Positions 35,615 through 42,780 of a DNA stretch of 44,030 bases are shown here, in pieces. The position numbers were made by a program, and so were the translations under genes. The stretch spans positions 1 through 44,030 of the forward strand of contig JABFFZ010000046.1 in the NCBI GenBank assembly GCA_013112725.1, written 5' to 3'. A model generated the notes under the pieces. The model worked only from the letters and a program-made list of their open reading frames with translations. It was not told the DNA's origin and ran no database searches. Positions within the stretch are counted from its first letter, which is position 1, and the number at the start of each line of letters is the position of its first letter. The DNA is from Chloroflexota bacterium. GTDB taxonomy: Bacteria; Chloroflexota; Anaerolineae; Promineifilales; Promineifilaceae.

Positions 35615-36127
35615 ATGAGAACGTTTAAGTTAGTTGTGGCCTGGATATTCGTGGCGTTGTCCGTTTTGGGCATCATTGCCGTGCTGATTGGCCTTGTGGC
35701 CAGTTGGCAGATACGCAATAGAGCAACGGAAGCAACGGTGAATTTGTTGACGGCAGGGGAAACGGCCGTGACCACCCTCAACAACGGGATTGGCCGTATT
35801 GATGACCGGCTGGCTGTCACCAAACAAAACATTCAGACGTTGGAAAGCAACATCACCAACGCCGGTGCGGATGTGACCGAAAACAGCCTGGTGGGGCAGG
35901 CCATCTCCGCCCAAATCAGCGAAGAAACGGCCGCCTCCGTTGCCGAAGCCAGAGCGACGGTCACGGCCATTACCGACGCCGTGAACACCCTCAATGCAGC
36001 CATCAACGCCGCCAACGCCATCCCCTTTGTGCAGCTAGACGGTTTTATACCCGAACTGGTGGGGGACATTGCCACTGGCATCGCCGAATTAGAGCAGAGC
36101 GTGACCACCTTCCGTACCGGCGTATAA
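35615..36127 (+). CDS. Membrane-anchored coiled-coil protein, N-terminal part (split gene)
   Basis: The 170-aa product begins with one transmembrane helix (LVVAWIFVALSVLGIIAVLIGLVASW), followed by a long Ala/Thr-rich helical region (TAVTTLNNGIGRIDDRLAVTKQNIQTLESNI ...) likely to form a coiled coil outside or beside the membrane. It ends at a TAA at 36125-36127. The same frame then stays open for 105 more codons with compatible composition and a second transmembrane helix, so the original gene probably ran to 36445. GAGGGA precedes the ATG at 35615. Function is unknown. Confidence 0.65.
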   Translation: MRTFKLVVAWIFVALSVLGIIAVLIGLVASWQIRNRATEATVNLLTAGETAVTTLNNGIGRIDDRLAVTKQNIQTLESNITNAGADVTENSLVGQAISAQISEETAASVAEARATVTAITDAVNTLNAAINAANAIPFVQLDGFIPELVGDIATGIAELEQSVTTFRTGV

Positions 36128-36157
36128 CAACGGCGCGAGGATCGTATTGCCGACACC

Positions 36158-36445
36158 GTGGGCTACTTCACCGGGATTACCGCAGAAATGAGTGACCGCG
36201 TGGGGCGGGTACAAAGTCGTCTGGAAACGGCCGAAGCCCGGCTGGATACCACCACCGACAGACTGGAGTCCGCAAAGGTCAGGCTGCCCCGCATTTACAC
36301 CACCATCACCATTGCCGCCAATGTGGCCCTGCTGCTGATCGGCGTCGCCTTTGGCAGCCTGCTGCTGCACGGTTGGGTGCTGGCCAAAAACCCCGACCTG
36401 ACGTTGAAGGAACTGGCTTCTGGTAAAAGTTCGGACACTGCCTGA
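36158..36445 (+). pseudogene. C-terminal part of the split coiled-coil protein
   Basis: The frame is the same as the preceding ORF, separated only by one TAA and 10 sense codons. It encodes a coiled coil (MSDRVGRVQSRLETAEARLDTTTDRLESAKVRL) and a second transmembrane helix (ITIAANVALLLIGVAFGSLLLHGWVL). No Shine-Dalgarno is seen before the GTG at 36158, so independent translation is doubtful. A single C-to-T change (CAA to TAA) would explain the split. Confidence 0.6.
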
Positions 36446-36467
36446 TTTTCCCAAAAGCTGTAGAACA

Positions 36468-36524
36468 CGGATTTGCAGGATTTATGGATACAAGAGAATC
36501 CGTAAGTCCTGCCAATCCGTTGTT
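36468..36524. repeat. Palindromic repeat with ACGGATTGGCAGGAYTTACGGA arms
   Basis: The two arms match in about 19 of 22 positions around a short ACAAGAGA centre. The unit recurs at 27010-27056. It lies just upstream of the lipid kinase gene. Confidence 0.65.
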
Positions 36525-36537
36525 AAGGCAAAAAACC

Positions 36538-37413
36538 ATGCCCAAATATAAAAGAGTCAAAGTTATTGTCAATCCTGCCGCCGGGAAGGACGAACCGATA
36601 TTGAACACGCTGAACGATGTCTTTCATCCATACGGCATCATCTGGGATGTGGGTATTACGCTGCAATTTGGCGATGCCACCCGCCTGGCCGCCGAAGCCG
36701 CCGCCAGCGGCCACTATGACCTGGTGGCCGCGTATGGCGGTGATGGTACCCAAATGGAGATTGCCAATGGGCTGCGCGGCAGCGGCGTGCCCCTGGCCAT
36801 CTTGCCCGGCGGCACGGGCAACGCCATGGCCTTTGAGCTAAACATACCCATCGAATTACGCCCCGCCGCCGAATTAATCGTCACCAGCGAGAAGGTGAAA
36901 GCTATTGACCTGGCCAAAGCCAATGAAACCTACTTCATGCTGCGGCTCTATTCTGGCGTGGACGAGGAGCAAAAGACCAGCCGGGAACAAAAGGATAAAT
37001 ACGGCATCCTGGCTTACCCCCTTTCCGTCCTGGAGATGGGGCGGCAGCTAAACCATGCCAATTACCGCCTGACCATTGACGGCGAGGTGGTGGAAGAGCA
37101 GGGCGTGGCCTGTTTTGTGCTCAATGCGGGCAGTATCGGCGGCGTCAGCCTGTCGTTTGGCGCCGAGGTGGATATGACCGATGGTTTCCTGGACGTGTTT
37201 ATGATTGACGCCAGCCTCTCCACCGTGCGTTCGGCCCTTGGCCGCTTTTTGCGCCTGCCCACAGAGCAGGCCGGGCTGCATTACTGGCGCGGCAAGGAGA
37301 TTGTGATGGAAGTGGATCCGCCACAAACCATCTGGGTAGATGGTGAATTGTTAGGTAAGACGCCACTGACGATCACGGCCGTGCCCGCCGCCGTGCAAAT
37401 TGTGGTTCCGTAA
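36538..37413 (+). CDS. Diacylglycerol-kinase-family lipid kinase (intact paralogue)
   Basis: The 291-aa protein has the DAGK catalytic fold: KVIVNPAAGKDEPILNTLNDVF, AAYGGDGTQMEIANGL (GGDGT nucleotide loop), LAILPGGTGNAMAFEL, and a C-terminal beta domain ending VDGELLGKTPLTITAVP. Such enzymes phosphorylate diacylglycerol, sphingosine-like or related lipids with ATP. The ATG at 36538 follows TTAAGG; the longer upstream frame translates the repeat at 36468-36524. A paralogue with the same landmarks but a frameshift lies at 42781-43675. Exact substrate is unknown. Confidence 0.88.
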   Translation: MPKYKRVKVIVNPAAGKDEPILNTLNDVFHPYGIIWDVGITLQFGDATRLAAEAAASGHYDLVAAYGGDGTQMEIANGLRGSGVPLAILPGGTGNAMAFELNIPIELRPAAELIVTSEKVKAIDLAKANETYFMLRLYSGVDEEQKTSREQKDKYGILAYPLSVLEMGRQLNHANYRLTIDGEVVEEQGVACFVLNAGSIGGVSLSFGAEVDMTDGFLDVFMIDASLSTVRSALGRFLRLPTEQAGLHYWRGKEIVMEVDPPQTIWVDGELLGKTPLTITAVPAAVQIVVP

Positions 37414-37449
37414 GGTGATTTTGTTAGGGTCATTCGTTTTTCGCCATGA

Positions 37450-37519
37450 CTACAGCGGATTAAGAAATGAACGGATTCCTCTCTGGAAATTTATCCGCTT
37501 ATTTCTCCATCCGTTGTAG
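37450..37519. repeat. Palindromic repeat with CTACAGCGGAT arms
   Basis: The left half (CTACAGCGGATTAAGAAATG) pairs with the right half (ending ATCCGTTGTAG) with a few mismatches over about 28 bp per arm. It lies between the lipid kinase and the sulfatase-maturase remnant. Confidence 0.65.
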
Positions 37520-37559
37520 TCTTATGGGGGTAGTGAAAACTTCGTGACACAATTGCTGT

Positions 37560-37609
37560 GGCCGGTCTCCAGACCGAGCCACCCGCCGGACACGGTCTGG
37601 AGACCGGCC
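37560..37609. repeat. 17-bp perfect inverted repeat GGCCGGTCTCCAGACCG
   Basis: Perfect arms at 37560-37576 and 37593-37609 with a 16-nt loop. It lies immediately upstream of the maturase start (ATG 37624); translation of it by the longer frame is rejected. Confidence 0.75.
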
Positions 37610-37623
37610 CGATCCCAGGGACA

Positions 37624-38469
37624 ATGATCAAATTCCCACCGCAGGCCCCGCTCGCTTTTCATTTACTCGCCAAGCCGACCGGCGCTATTTGCAACCTGGA
37701 TTGTAAATACTGCTTTTTCCTGTCGAAGGAGATGCTCTACCCCGGCAGCCGCTTCCACATGGCAGACGAACTGCTGGAAACGTACATCCGGCAGTTGTTA
37801 GAGGCACACGGCCGTGTGCCCGAAGTCAACATCGCCTGGCAAGGTGGTGAACCCACCCTCATGGGGCTGGACTTCTTCAAACGCGCCGTGGAACTGGCCG
37901 AAAAATACAAAAAGCCAGGGCAGCAAATCCTCCACACCATGCAAACCAACGGCACGAAGTTGGATGACGCCTGGTGCGCCTTTTTCAAAAAACACAACTT
38001 CCTGGTCGGCCTCAGTGTGGACGGGCCGCGTGATATACACGATACCTACCGGGTAAACAAAGGGGGTGCGGGCAGCTTTGACCAGGTGATGCGCGGTTGG
38101 GAATACCTGCGCCAATATGGGGTAGACTTCAACATCCTCTGCACCGTTCATGCCGCTAATCAAGATCACCCTTTGGAGATCTACCGCTTTTTCCGCGATG
38201 AGTTGGGAGCACAGTACATTCAGTTCATCCCCATTGTGGAGCGGGCCACGGCGCAATTTTTGCCGTTGGCGAATGTGGGTTGGAGTGAACGGCCGGGTGG
38301 GGAACGGCCGTTATACGTGCAATCCGGCAGCCTGGTGACAGAACGCTCGGTGGGTGGGGCACAGTACGGCCGTTTCCTCTGCGCTATTTTCGATGAATGG
38401 GTGCGTCGGGATGTGGGGCAGGTCTTTGTGCAGCTATTTGATACCACCCTGGGGGCACACATCGCATGA
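37624..38469 (+). pseudogene. Anaerobic sulfatase-maturase-like radical SAM protein, C-terminally truncated
   Basis: The ORF has 281 codons. The radical SAM motif is intact: CNLDCKYC with Cys23, Cys27 and Cys30, followed by FFLSKEMLYPGS. Further anSME landmarks are INIAWQGGEPTLMGLDFF (seen as VNIAWQGGEP), LQTNGTKLDDAW-like MQTNGTKLDDAW, VGLSVDGP, HDTYRVNKGGAGSFDQVMRGW, and FIPIVER. Family members continue for more than 100 further residues with a Cys-rich SPASM domain. Here the frame ends at VQLFDTTLGAHIA, right where that domain should start. The auxiliary clusters are lost, so it is probably inactive. No sulfatase is in the window. Truncation coincides with the MalT-like fragment on the other strand. 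Confidence 0.8.
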
Positions 38470-38504
38470 TTGTGCACACGCCTGGTGACTTTGCAAACAC
38501 GCCC

Positions 38505-38756
38505 TAGAAATACGATCAGATCATTATCACCTTCGTCCAACGAGAGCCAGGCACAGGGCGCACTGTTCTGATCAATCCAGGCGCTTAACAAGGTCGTCTT
38601 GCCATATCCGGCAGGGGCCGTGAAAAACGTGAGCGGGCGGTGCAAAATATCATCCAGTCTGGCAAGTAACTGCGGGCGGGCAATATAATCTTCTGGCAGC
38701 GAAGGGCAATACAGTTTGGTATGTAAGAAATAGGACGTTACGGCCGTGTTCGGCAT
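38505..38756 (-). pseudogene. N-terminal fragment of a MalT-like LuxR-family ATPase regulator
   Basis: About 84 codons read FLHTKLYCPSLPEDYIARPQLLARLDDIL, then FFTAPAGYGKTTLLSAWID (Walker A), then CAWLSLDEGDNDLIVFL. This is the standard start of the roughly 900-aa MalT-like STAND regulators common in Chloroflexota. Resemblance stops near 38505 and the frame runs on into the antisense of the maturase. The other 90 percent of the gene, with the sensor and HTH, is missing. Fragment ends face each other, suggesting a deletion or rearrangement between 38455 and 38505. Confidence 0.75.
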
Positions 38757-38866
38757 GCAGCACTAGTTGTCGCTTAAAGTCACCTGATTACCGGCAGCGA
38801 CACGGGACATTTTAGCCAGACACGGCCGTTTTGCCCAACCCGGGCGGCCAAACTACAATTCCAAGG

Positions 38867-38872
38867 TATAAT
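38867..38872 (+). promoter_or_regulatory. -10 box of the methyltransferase gene
   Basis: A consensus TATAAT lies 35 bp before the ATG. No clear -35 is seen at 17 bp. The predicted leader is about 27 nt and includes AAGG at Shine-Dalgarno distance. Confidence 0.45.
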
Positions 38873-38906
38873 AACCGTGCCCTAAACGAAACAGACAAGG
38901 TTTTTT

Positions 38907-40343
38907 ATGGTTCAGTACCAACTGACACTCCCTCTTGAAAAAGATTTACTTCAGCCACTAGCGGATGAGCATGATGACTGCTTACGTGAACGGTTGGTGG
39001 CCGCATTATCGCAGGATTTAGATTTTCATGGCCAGGAAAGCAGTTACGCTTCGCATAATTTTCACTCGTTTCCGGCTAAATTCCCCCCGCAATTGCCGCA
39101 AAAGTTTATTCAGGCTCTGACAAAACCGGGGGATATAGTGCTAGATCCCATGGTTGGTTCGGGCACAACGATAGTGGAAGCGTTTTTAAGCGGCCGGCAG
39201 GCTATAGGCTTTGATATTGACCCATTGGCACTCAAACTGGCGCGGGTAAAAGTCACCCCTCTGCCTTTGGCTCAGGTTGTCCATTGCGGAAACAAGATTA
39301 TTGAAAATGCCTCCCGCGCTGTAGACGAAGATAAAGATTCTATAGACCAGGAATTGACCCAGGCATGGGATGAAAACACGCACAAATTTATAGATTACTG
39401 GTTTGCGGCCGAGACCCAGAGAGAGTTATGGGCTTTGCGGCGAGAAATACGTCGCGTTGAGGATGCATCAATCAGGGCATTTTTTGAACTGGCTTTTTCT
39501 TCGATCATTATCACCAAATCAGGTGGGGTTTCCCTGGCGTTTGATCTGGCGCACACCCGACCGCACCGCGCCAAGAAAGTTTTGTCTATGGACGGCCGGG
39601 TGGTGGTGCAGGCTGAAGAGGCGGGACTTTCTGCGGACCGATTGAAAGTGCTGACAAAACGGTTGCGGCCGGCCGTTGGCGAATTTGCCAGGCGGGTGCA
39701 AAAAAACCTGGAGGGCATCCCGGTGCAGCCAGAGAATGCTTACTCCGCACAAGTCACAGCCGGCAATGCCCAAAACCTGCCCATCCCCGAATCTTATGTA
39801 AATTTGATCGTTACCTCACCACCCTACGCCGCCAATGCCATTGACTATATGCGTGCGCATAAGTTTTCGCTGGCCTGGCTTGGACATCCCATAGATGATT
39901 TAGGCCAGTTGCGCGGTGAGTACATCGGTGGTGAATCAACCAACAGCTTCTCTTTTGAGGGACTGCCGGCGTACACCCAAAACAAAGCGAACAGCATCGC
40001 CGAAAGAGATGAAAAAAAGGGGCGTGTGCTACATCGCTATTACTCAGAAATGACTCGAACTTTGCGAGAGATGTACCGTGTACTCAAACCAGATTCGGCC
40101 GCCATTGTGGTTGTGGGTTCATCCATCATTCGCGGCGTAGATACAGAAACACAAAATTGTCTGGCTGAAATTGGCGAAACGATTGGCTTTCAAGTTCCCA
40201 AGATCGGCATCCGCCAACTAGATCGCAATCGTCGGATGATGCCAGCCGGATCAAAAATCAATCGCCAGTCACAAATCCAACAACGAATGCATGAAGAGTA
40301 TGTGATTGGCTATTACAAACCAACAAGTACGGGAGATAGTTGA
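38907..40343 (+). CDS. Type II DNA methyltransferase (SPPY type, probably N4-cytosine)
   Basis: The 478-aa protein has S-adenosylmethionine motif I (LDPMVGSGTTIVEAF, residues about 79-93) before the catalytic motif IV (TSPPY, 303-307), that is, the beta-type order with a large insertion between. An N-terminal HNFHSFPAKFPPQLPQKFI motif is typical of this group. TSPPY favours N4-methylcytosine. It partners the NgoMIV-type endonuclease, whose ATG overlaps its TGA stop by one base. It contains no ACGGCCGT octamer over 1.4 kb, which fits recent arrival, though that alone is weak. Confidence 0.88.
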   Translation: MVQYQLTLPLEKDLLQPLADEHDDCLRERLVAALSQDLDFHGQESSYASHNFHSFPAKFPPQLPQKFIQALTKPGDIVLDPMVGSGTTIVEAFLSGRQAIGFDIDPLALKLARVKVTPLPLAQVVHCGNKIIENASRAVDEDKDSIDQELTQAWDENTHKFIDYWFAAETQRELWALRREIRRVEDASIRAFFELAFSSIIITKSGGVSLAFDLAHTRPHRAKKVLSMDGRVVVQAEEAGLSADRLKVLTKRLRPAVGEFARRVQKNLEGIPVQPENAYSAQVTAGNAQNLPIPESYVNLIVTSPPYAANAIDYMRAHKFSLAWLGHPIDDLGQLRGEYIGGESTNSFSFEGLPAYTQNKANSIAERDEKKGRVLHRYYSEMTRTLREMYRVLKPDSAAIVVVGSSIIRGVDTETQNCLAEIGETIGFQVPKIGIRQLDRNRRMMPAGSKINRQSQIQQRMHEEYVIGYYKPTSTGDS

Positions 40344-41206
40344 TGACCATCGCCGACCTACGCCACACCTATCATCAAAGGATCTGCAATGAAATCATAC
40401 GTGTCGGCAAGAATAAATCGGCTCAACCCTTTCCCAATTTTGCTGATGGCAGCAACCGTTCCAGTGTGGCCATTGCCTGGGGGATATTCAATCGTTTAGG
40501 TTGTACTCAAGGTGACACAAGCATTTCTGCACAGACAGCCGGGGGACATTTTGAGGTAGCAACAAAAGATTTTCTGGCACAGGCTTTCGGTTTGTTATCT
40601 CATTTACGCCCTGGTAAATGGTTTTATGCCACGTTACAGACTGACATTTCCAATTTTGATCAGTATGCTCATCTTGCCTACGTTGAGAGCGTAGTCAGCC
40701 AGGATCACCAATTGGCTTCCGCATTGGGCAGCGATTACATCATCAGGCCAGACATTGTGATTGCCCGGTATCCAGTATCAGACAGTGATATTAGCGCGCA
40801 AGAAGCGATCTTAACTGACGCTGACGGATTAGCCACCCTGACCCCGTTGCGAGAGAGTAACCGACCCAATCAAGCGCCTATCCTCCATGCCAGCATTTCC
40901 TGCAAATGGACGATTCGCAGCGACCGATCACAAAATACGCGGACAGAGGCGTTAAACCTGATTCGTAATCGAAAAGGTCGTTTGCCGCATATTATGGCCG
41001 TAACGGCCGAACCACTTCCCACGCGATTAGCAGCTTTGGCTTTGGGCACTGGTGATCTCGATTGTGTCTACCACTTTGCGCTGCCGGAATTACGACAGAC
41101 CCTTGAAGAACTGGATAATGTGGATCAACTAGATATGCTTAATTTGCTGGTGAACGGCCGTCGCCTACGCGACATCAGCGACTTACCATTTGATTTAGCC
41201 ATATGA
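40343..41206 (+). CDS. NgoMIV-family type II restriction endonuclease
   Basis: The 287-aa protein carries catalytic residues at the spacing known for NgoMIV: Glu71, Asp137 (IIRPDIVIARY), Ser186-x-Lys188 (ASISCKW) and Glu202 (TRTEALNLIRNRKGR), against E70, D140, S185/K187 and E201 in NgoMIV as I recall it. The LALGTGDLDCVYHFALPEL stretch is also characteristic. NgoMIV cuts G^CCGGC, so that or a related CCGG site is the likely target. GCCGGC occurs in this window (for example near 4977), so the host must be protected by the adjacent methyltransferase. The ATG at 40343 overlaps the methylase stop. Confidence 0.88.
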   Translation: MTIADLRHTYHQRICNEIIRVGKNKSAQPFPNFADGSNRSSVAIAWGIFNRLGCTQGDTSISAQTAGGHFEVATKDFLAQAFGLLSHLRPGKWFYATLQTDISNFDQYAHLAYVESVVSQDHQLASALGSDYIIRPDIVIARYPVSDSDISAQEAILTDADGLATLTPLRESNRPNQAPILHASISCKWTIRSDRSQNTRTEALNLIRNRKGRLPHIMAVTAEPLPTRLAALALGTGDLDCVYHFALPELRQTLEELDNVDQLDMLNLLVNGRRLRDISDLPFDLAI

Positions 41207-41213
41207 CTCCGCT

Positions 41214-41436
41214 CTATGACCGCCGCTTCACCAACGCCTCCCGCAGCACCACCGCCCCCAGAAACCCCCAGACCGTCACCACCCCATAAAAAACCGGCTT
41301 CTTCAGGCGTGGTCAACATATAACCGGTCAGGCGAAACGCAAGCCCCATTGATGACAGGTTAAATACACATAACACAGCGCAAACCAGGCAAGGAAATGC
41401 ACTGTGCTTCTTTCAGTTGCCGGTGGAATCCTGTTG
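41214..41436 (-). pseudogene. Possible decayed small membrane-protein gene
   Basis: The minus strand shows membrane-like pieces in different frames: HFLAWFALCYVYLTCHQWGLRFA (stop at about 41335), LTGYMLTTPEEAGF, and KPVFYGVVTVWGFLGAVVLREALVKRRS ending in TAG at 41214-41216. Together they read like one protein broken by two frameshifts, one near a T6/A6 run at about 41290. This is a pattern judgement only; no family is recognised. Confidence 0.3.
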
Positions 41437-41706
41437 TTAACCTTGTGGCGTTGAACCGGGATAACCGGCCGGAATGCGGTCCCGATTGGAATAAGCGGCG
41501 CCGCCCAGGCTGGCCAGGTCCATGAGGGCAGCCGGGAACAGCCACAGCCAATCCAGCCCAGAAATGCCACCGACGGCCGATGACTGGAGCAGCACGTACA
41601 TCAACGTGGTGAAGGGCAAGAACAGAAAGCCCAGGAAGGGTACCAGGAACCCGCCGAACATGGAATCCATGATATTGGGCCGGGCAATCCAGAACATAAG
41701 CAGCAT
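41437..41706 (-). CDS. Small multi-helix membrane protein, start region disrupted
   Basis: The ORF is 89 aa with two or three hydrophobic helices (FGGFLVPFLGFLFLPFTTLMYVLL and GLDWLWLFPAALMDLASLGG) and the tail AAYSNRDRIPAGYPG. The frame extends upstream through AGCLTGFITGFSRIM. A perfect AGGAGG with ATG at 41761-41763 precedes it, but codon 3 there is TAA. Either translation starts at the ATG at 41706, which lacks a Shine-Dalgarno, or the gene carries a nonsense mutation. Function is unknown. Confidence 0.55.
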   Translation of the reverse strand: MLLMFWIARPNIMDSMFGGFLVPFLGFLFLPFTTLMYVLLQSSAVGGISGLDWLWLFPAALMDLASLGGAAYSNRDRIPAGYPGSTPQG

Positions 41707-41780
41707 GATGCGTGAAAAACCGGTGATAAATCCGGTTAAACAACCGGCGTTATTTTATCTCATTTTCAATGCCTCCTGTT

Positions 41781-41813
41781 GAGATTGGAGATCGAATCTC
41801 CCAATCTCCCAAT
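41781..41813. repeat. Palindromic island of GATTGGGA/TCCCAATC words
   Basis: GAGATTGGAGATCGAATCTCCCAATCTCCCAAT folds on itself. It fills the gap between the 41437-41706 gene and the DUF1269-like gene. Confidence 0.7.
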
Positions 41814-41824
41814 TTCTTAACCAC

Positions 41825-42335
41825 CTAACCTTCCGATGATTCCTCGGGTTCAGCAGCTTCTTCTACGGCCGTAGCCGCTTCTTCCACCGTTTCTTCCATG
41901 ACTTCGTGCGTTTCGGCCTCACCGCCCAATTCAGTTAATTTGGCGGCGACGGCTTCAGCTTCGTCAGTGGCAGCCAGAATACAAACAGCGGCACGGCCGT
42001 TGTCCAGTTCACCGCCAATCCGTTCCACGTCCTCTTTCGACAGACCCAACCCCTTGCGGAAAAAGCCACCCGTCATCCTGCCGACCACCACACCGGCCAG
42101 CAACGTCACGCCGCCGGACAGAATAGCGGCCAACACACCGCCAAGTACGCCGGTCTTTGTATGGCGGGCGCCCAATTTCTGAGTCTTAATTTTGCCGTTG
42201 TTGTCCTTGACGAGGATGGCGATAGAGCCGAGCTTGATTTCCTTGCCGGCTTTATCCCACTGCTTCACCTCGGTGACGGCCGTGTCTACCGCCATCTCAT
42301 CTGTAAAAACGCCAATACCAATTGTTTTTTGCCAT
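41825..42335 (-). pseudogene. DUF1269-like membrane protein gene with an A6 frameshift near the start
   Basis: The main ORF (41825-42295, 156 aa) starts MAVDTAVTEVKQWDKAGK and has a Gly-rich hydrophobic helix (GVLGGVLAAILSGGVTLLAGVVVG), a GLSKEDVERIGGELDNGRAAVCILA domain end, and an acidic tail. This is the DUF1269-like layout. The expected N-terminus TIGIGVFTDE is present in the same frame upstream. The ATG with an AAGGAG Shine-Dalgarno (42333-42335) is one base out of frame because of an A6 run (ATGGCAAAAAAC). One A fewer would give MAKTIGIGVFTDEMAV. This could be decay, a reading error, or slippage-dependent expression. The MITE-like element lies just upstream. Confidence 0.6.
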
Positions 42336-42350
42336 TTTTTCTCCTTGCAT

Positions 42351-42632
42351 CAGCAATTCTCAATGTGCCCGGCGGCGGCAGATAAATCTGCACCTACAAA
42401 AGGCAAAGTCGGCCTGCGCCAACTGGCGACCAGCCCACGCCGAGCCTGCCCTGAACCTGTTGAAGGGTGGGCTTTGCTCTCTGTAGGCGCGATTTTAATC
42501 GCTGGCTCTTGGTAAATGTAAGCGTTCAGACTTGACAAGTTTATTACCAGAGGCAGTTGCCGCCATTCAGGCACAAAAACTTGTCAAGTCTCTAGAGGAA
42601 CTGAACGGTTACTGGTAAATTGAGAATTGCTG
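42351..42632. mobile_element. 282-bp MITE-like element with 14-bp terminal inverted repeats and 9-bp target duplication
   Basis: Ends are perfect inverted repeats CAGCAATTCTCAAT (42351-42364) and ATTGAGAATTGCTG (42619-42632). The 9-bp direct repeat TCCTTGCAT flanks it on both sides (42342-42350 and 42633-42641). There is no transposase ORF. Inside are a perfect 15-bp inverted repeat AGACTTGACAAGTTT (42528-42542 with 42577-42591) and diverged GCAGATAAATCTGC/GCGATTTTAATCGC arms (about 42385 and 42485). The duplicated target contains the AAGGA of the neighbouring gene's Shine-Dalgarno. The rest of the 42336-42780 gap shows only a weak promoter-like TTGACC near 42649. Confidence 0.8.
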
Positions 42633-42780
42633 TCCTTGCATAAATTATCTTGACCCGATTAACCATCTACTGCACAATCAAGGGTCACATGCACTATATC
42701 ATATCTCGCTTTAGACTATAGGGCAGTGGCCTGGTAGAGGCGTAGTACCAAAAAGGTGTAAGAACGGTGCAGTTAAACCG

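Noticed and set aside
35506..35627. Possible small ORF starting TTG behind AGGAGG at about 35493
   Set aside because: The ribosome-site match is good but the 40-codon product has no recognisable features and overlaps the start of the coiled-coil gene; left unannotated.
38220..38504. Continuation of the MalT-like frame past 38505
   Set aside because: This part is antisense to the sulfatase maturase and shows no resemblance to MalT-like proteins.
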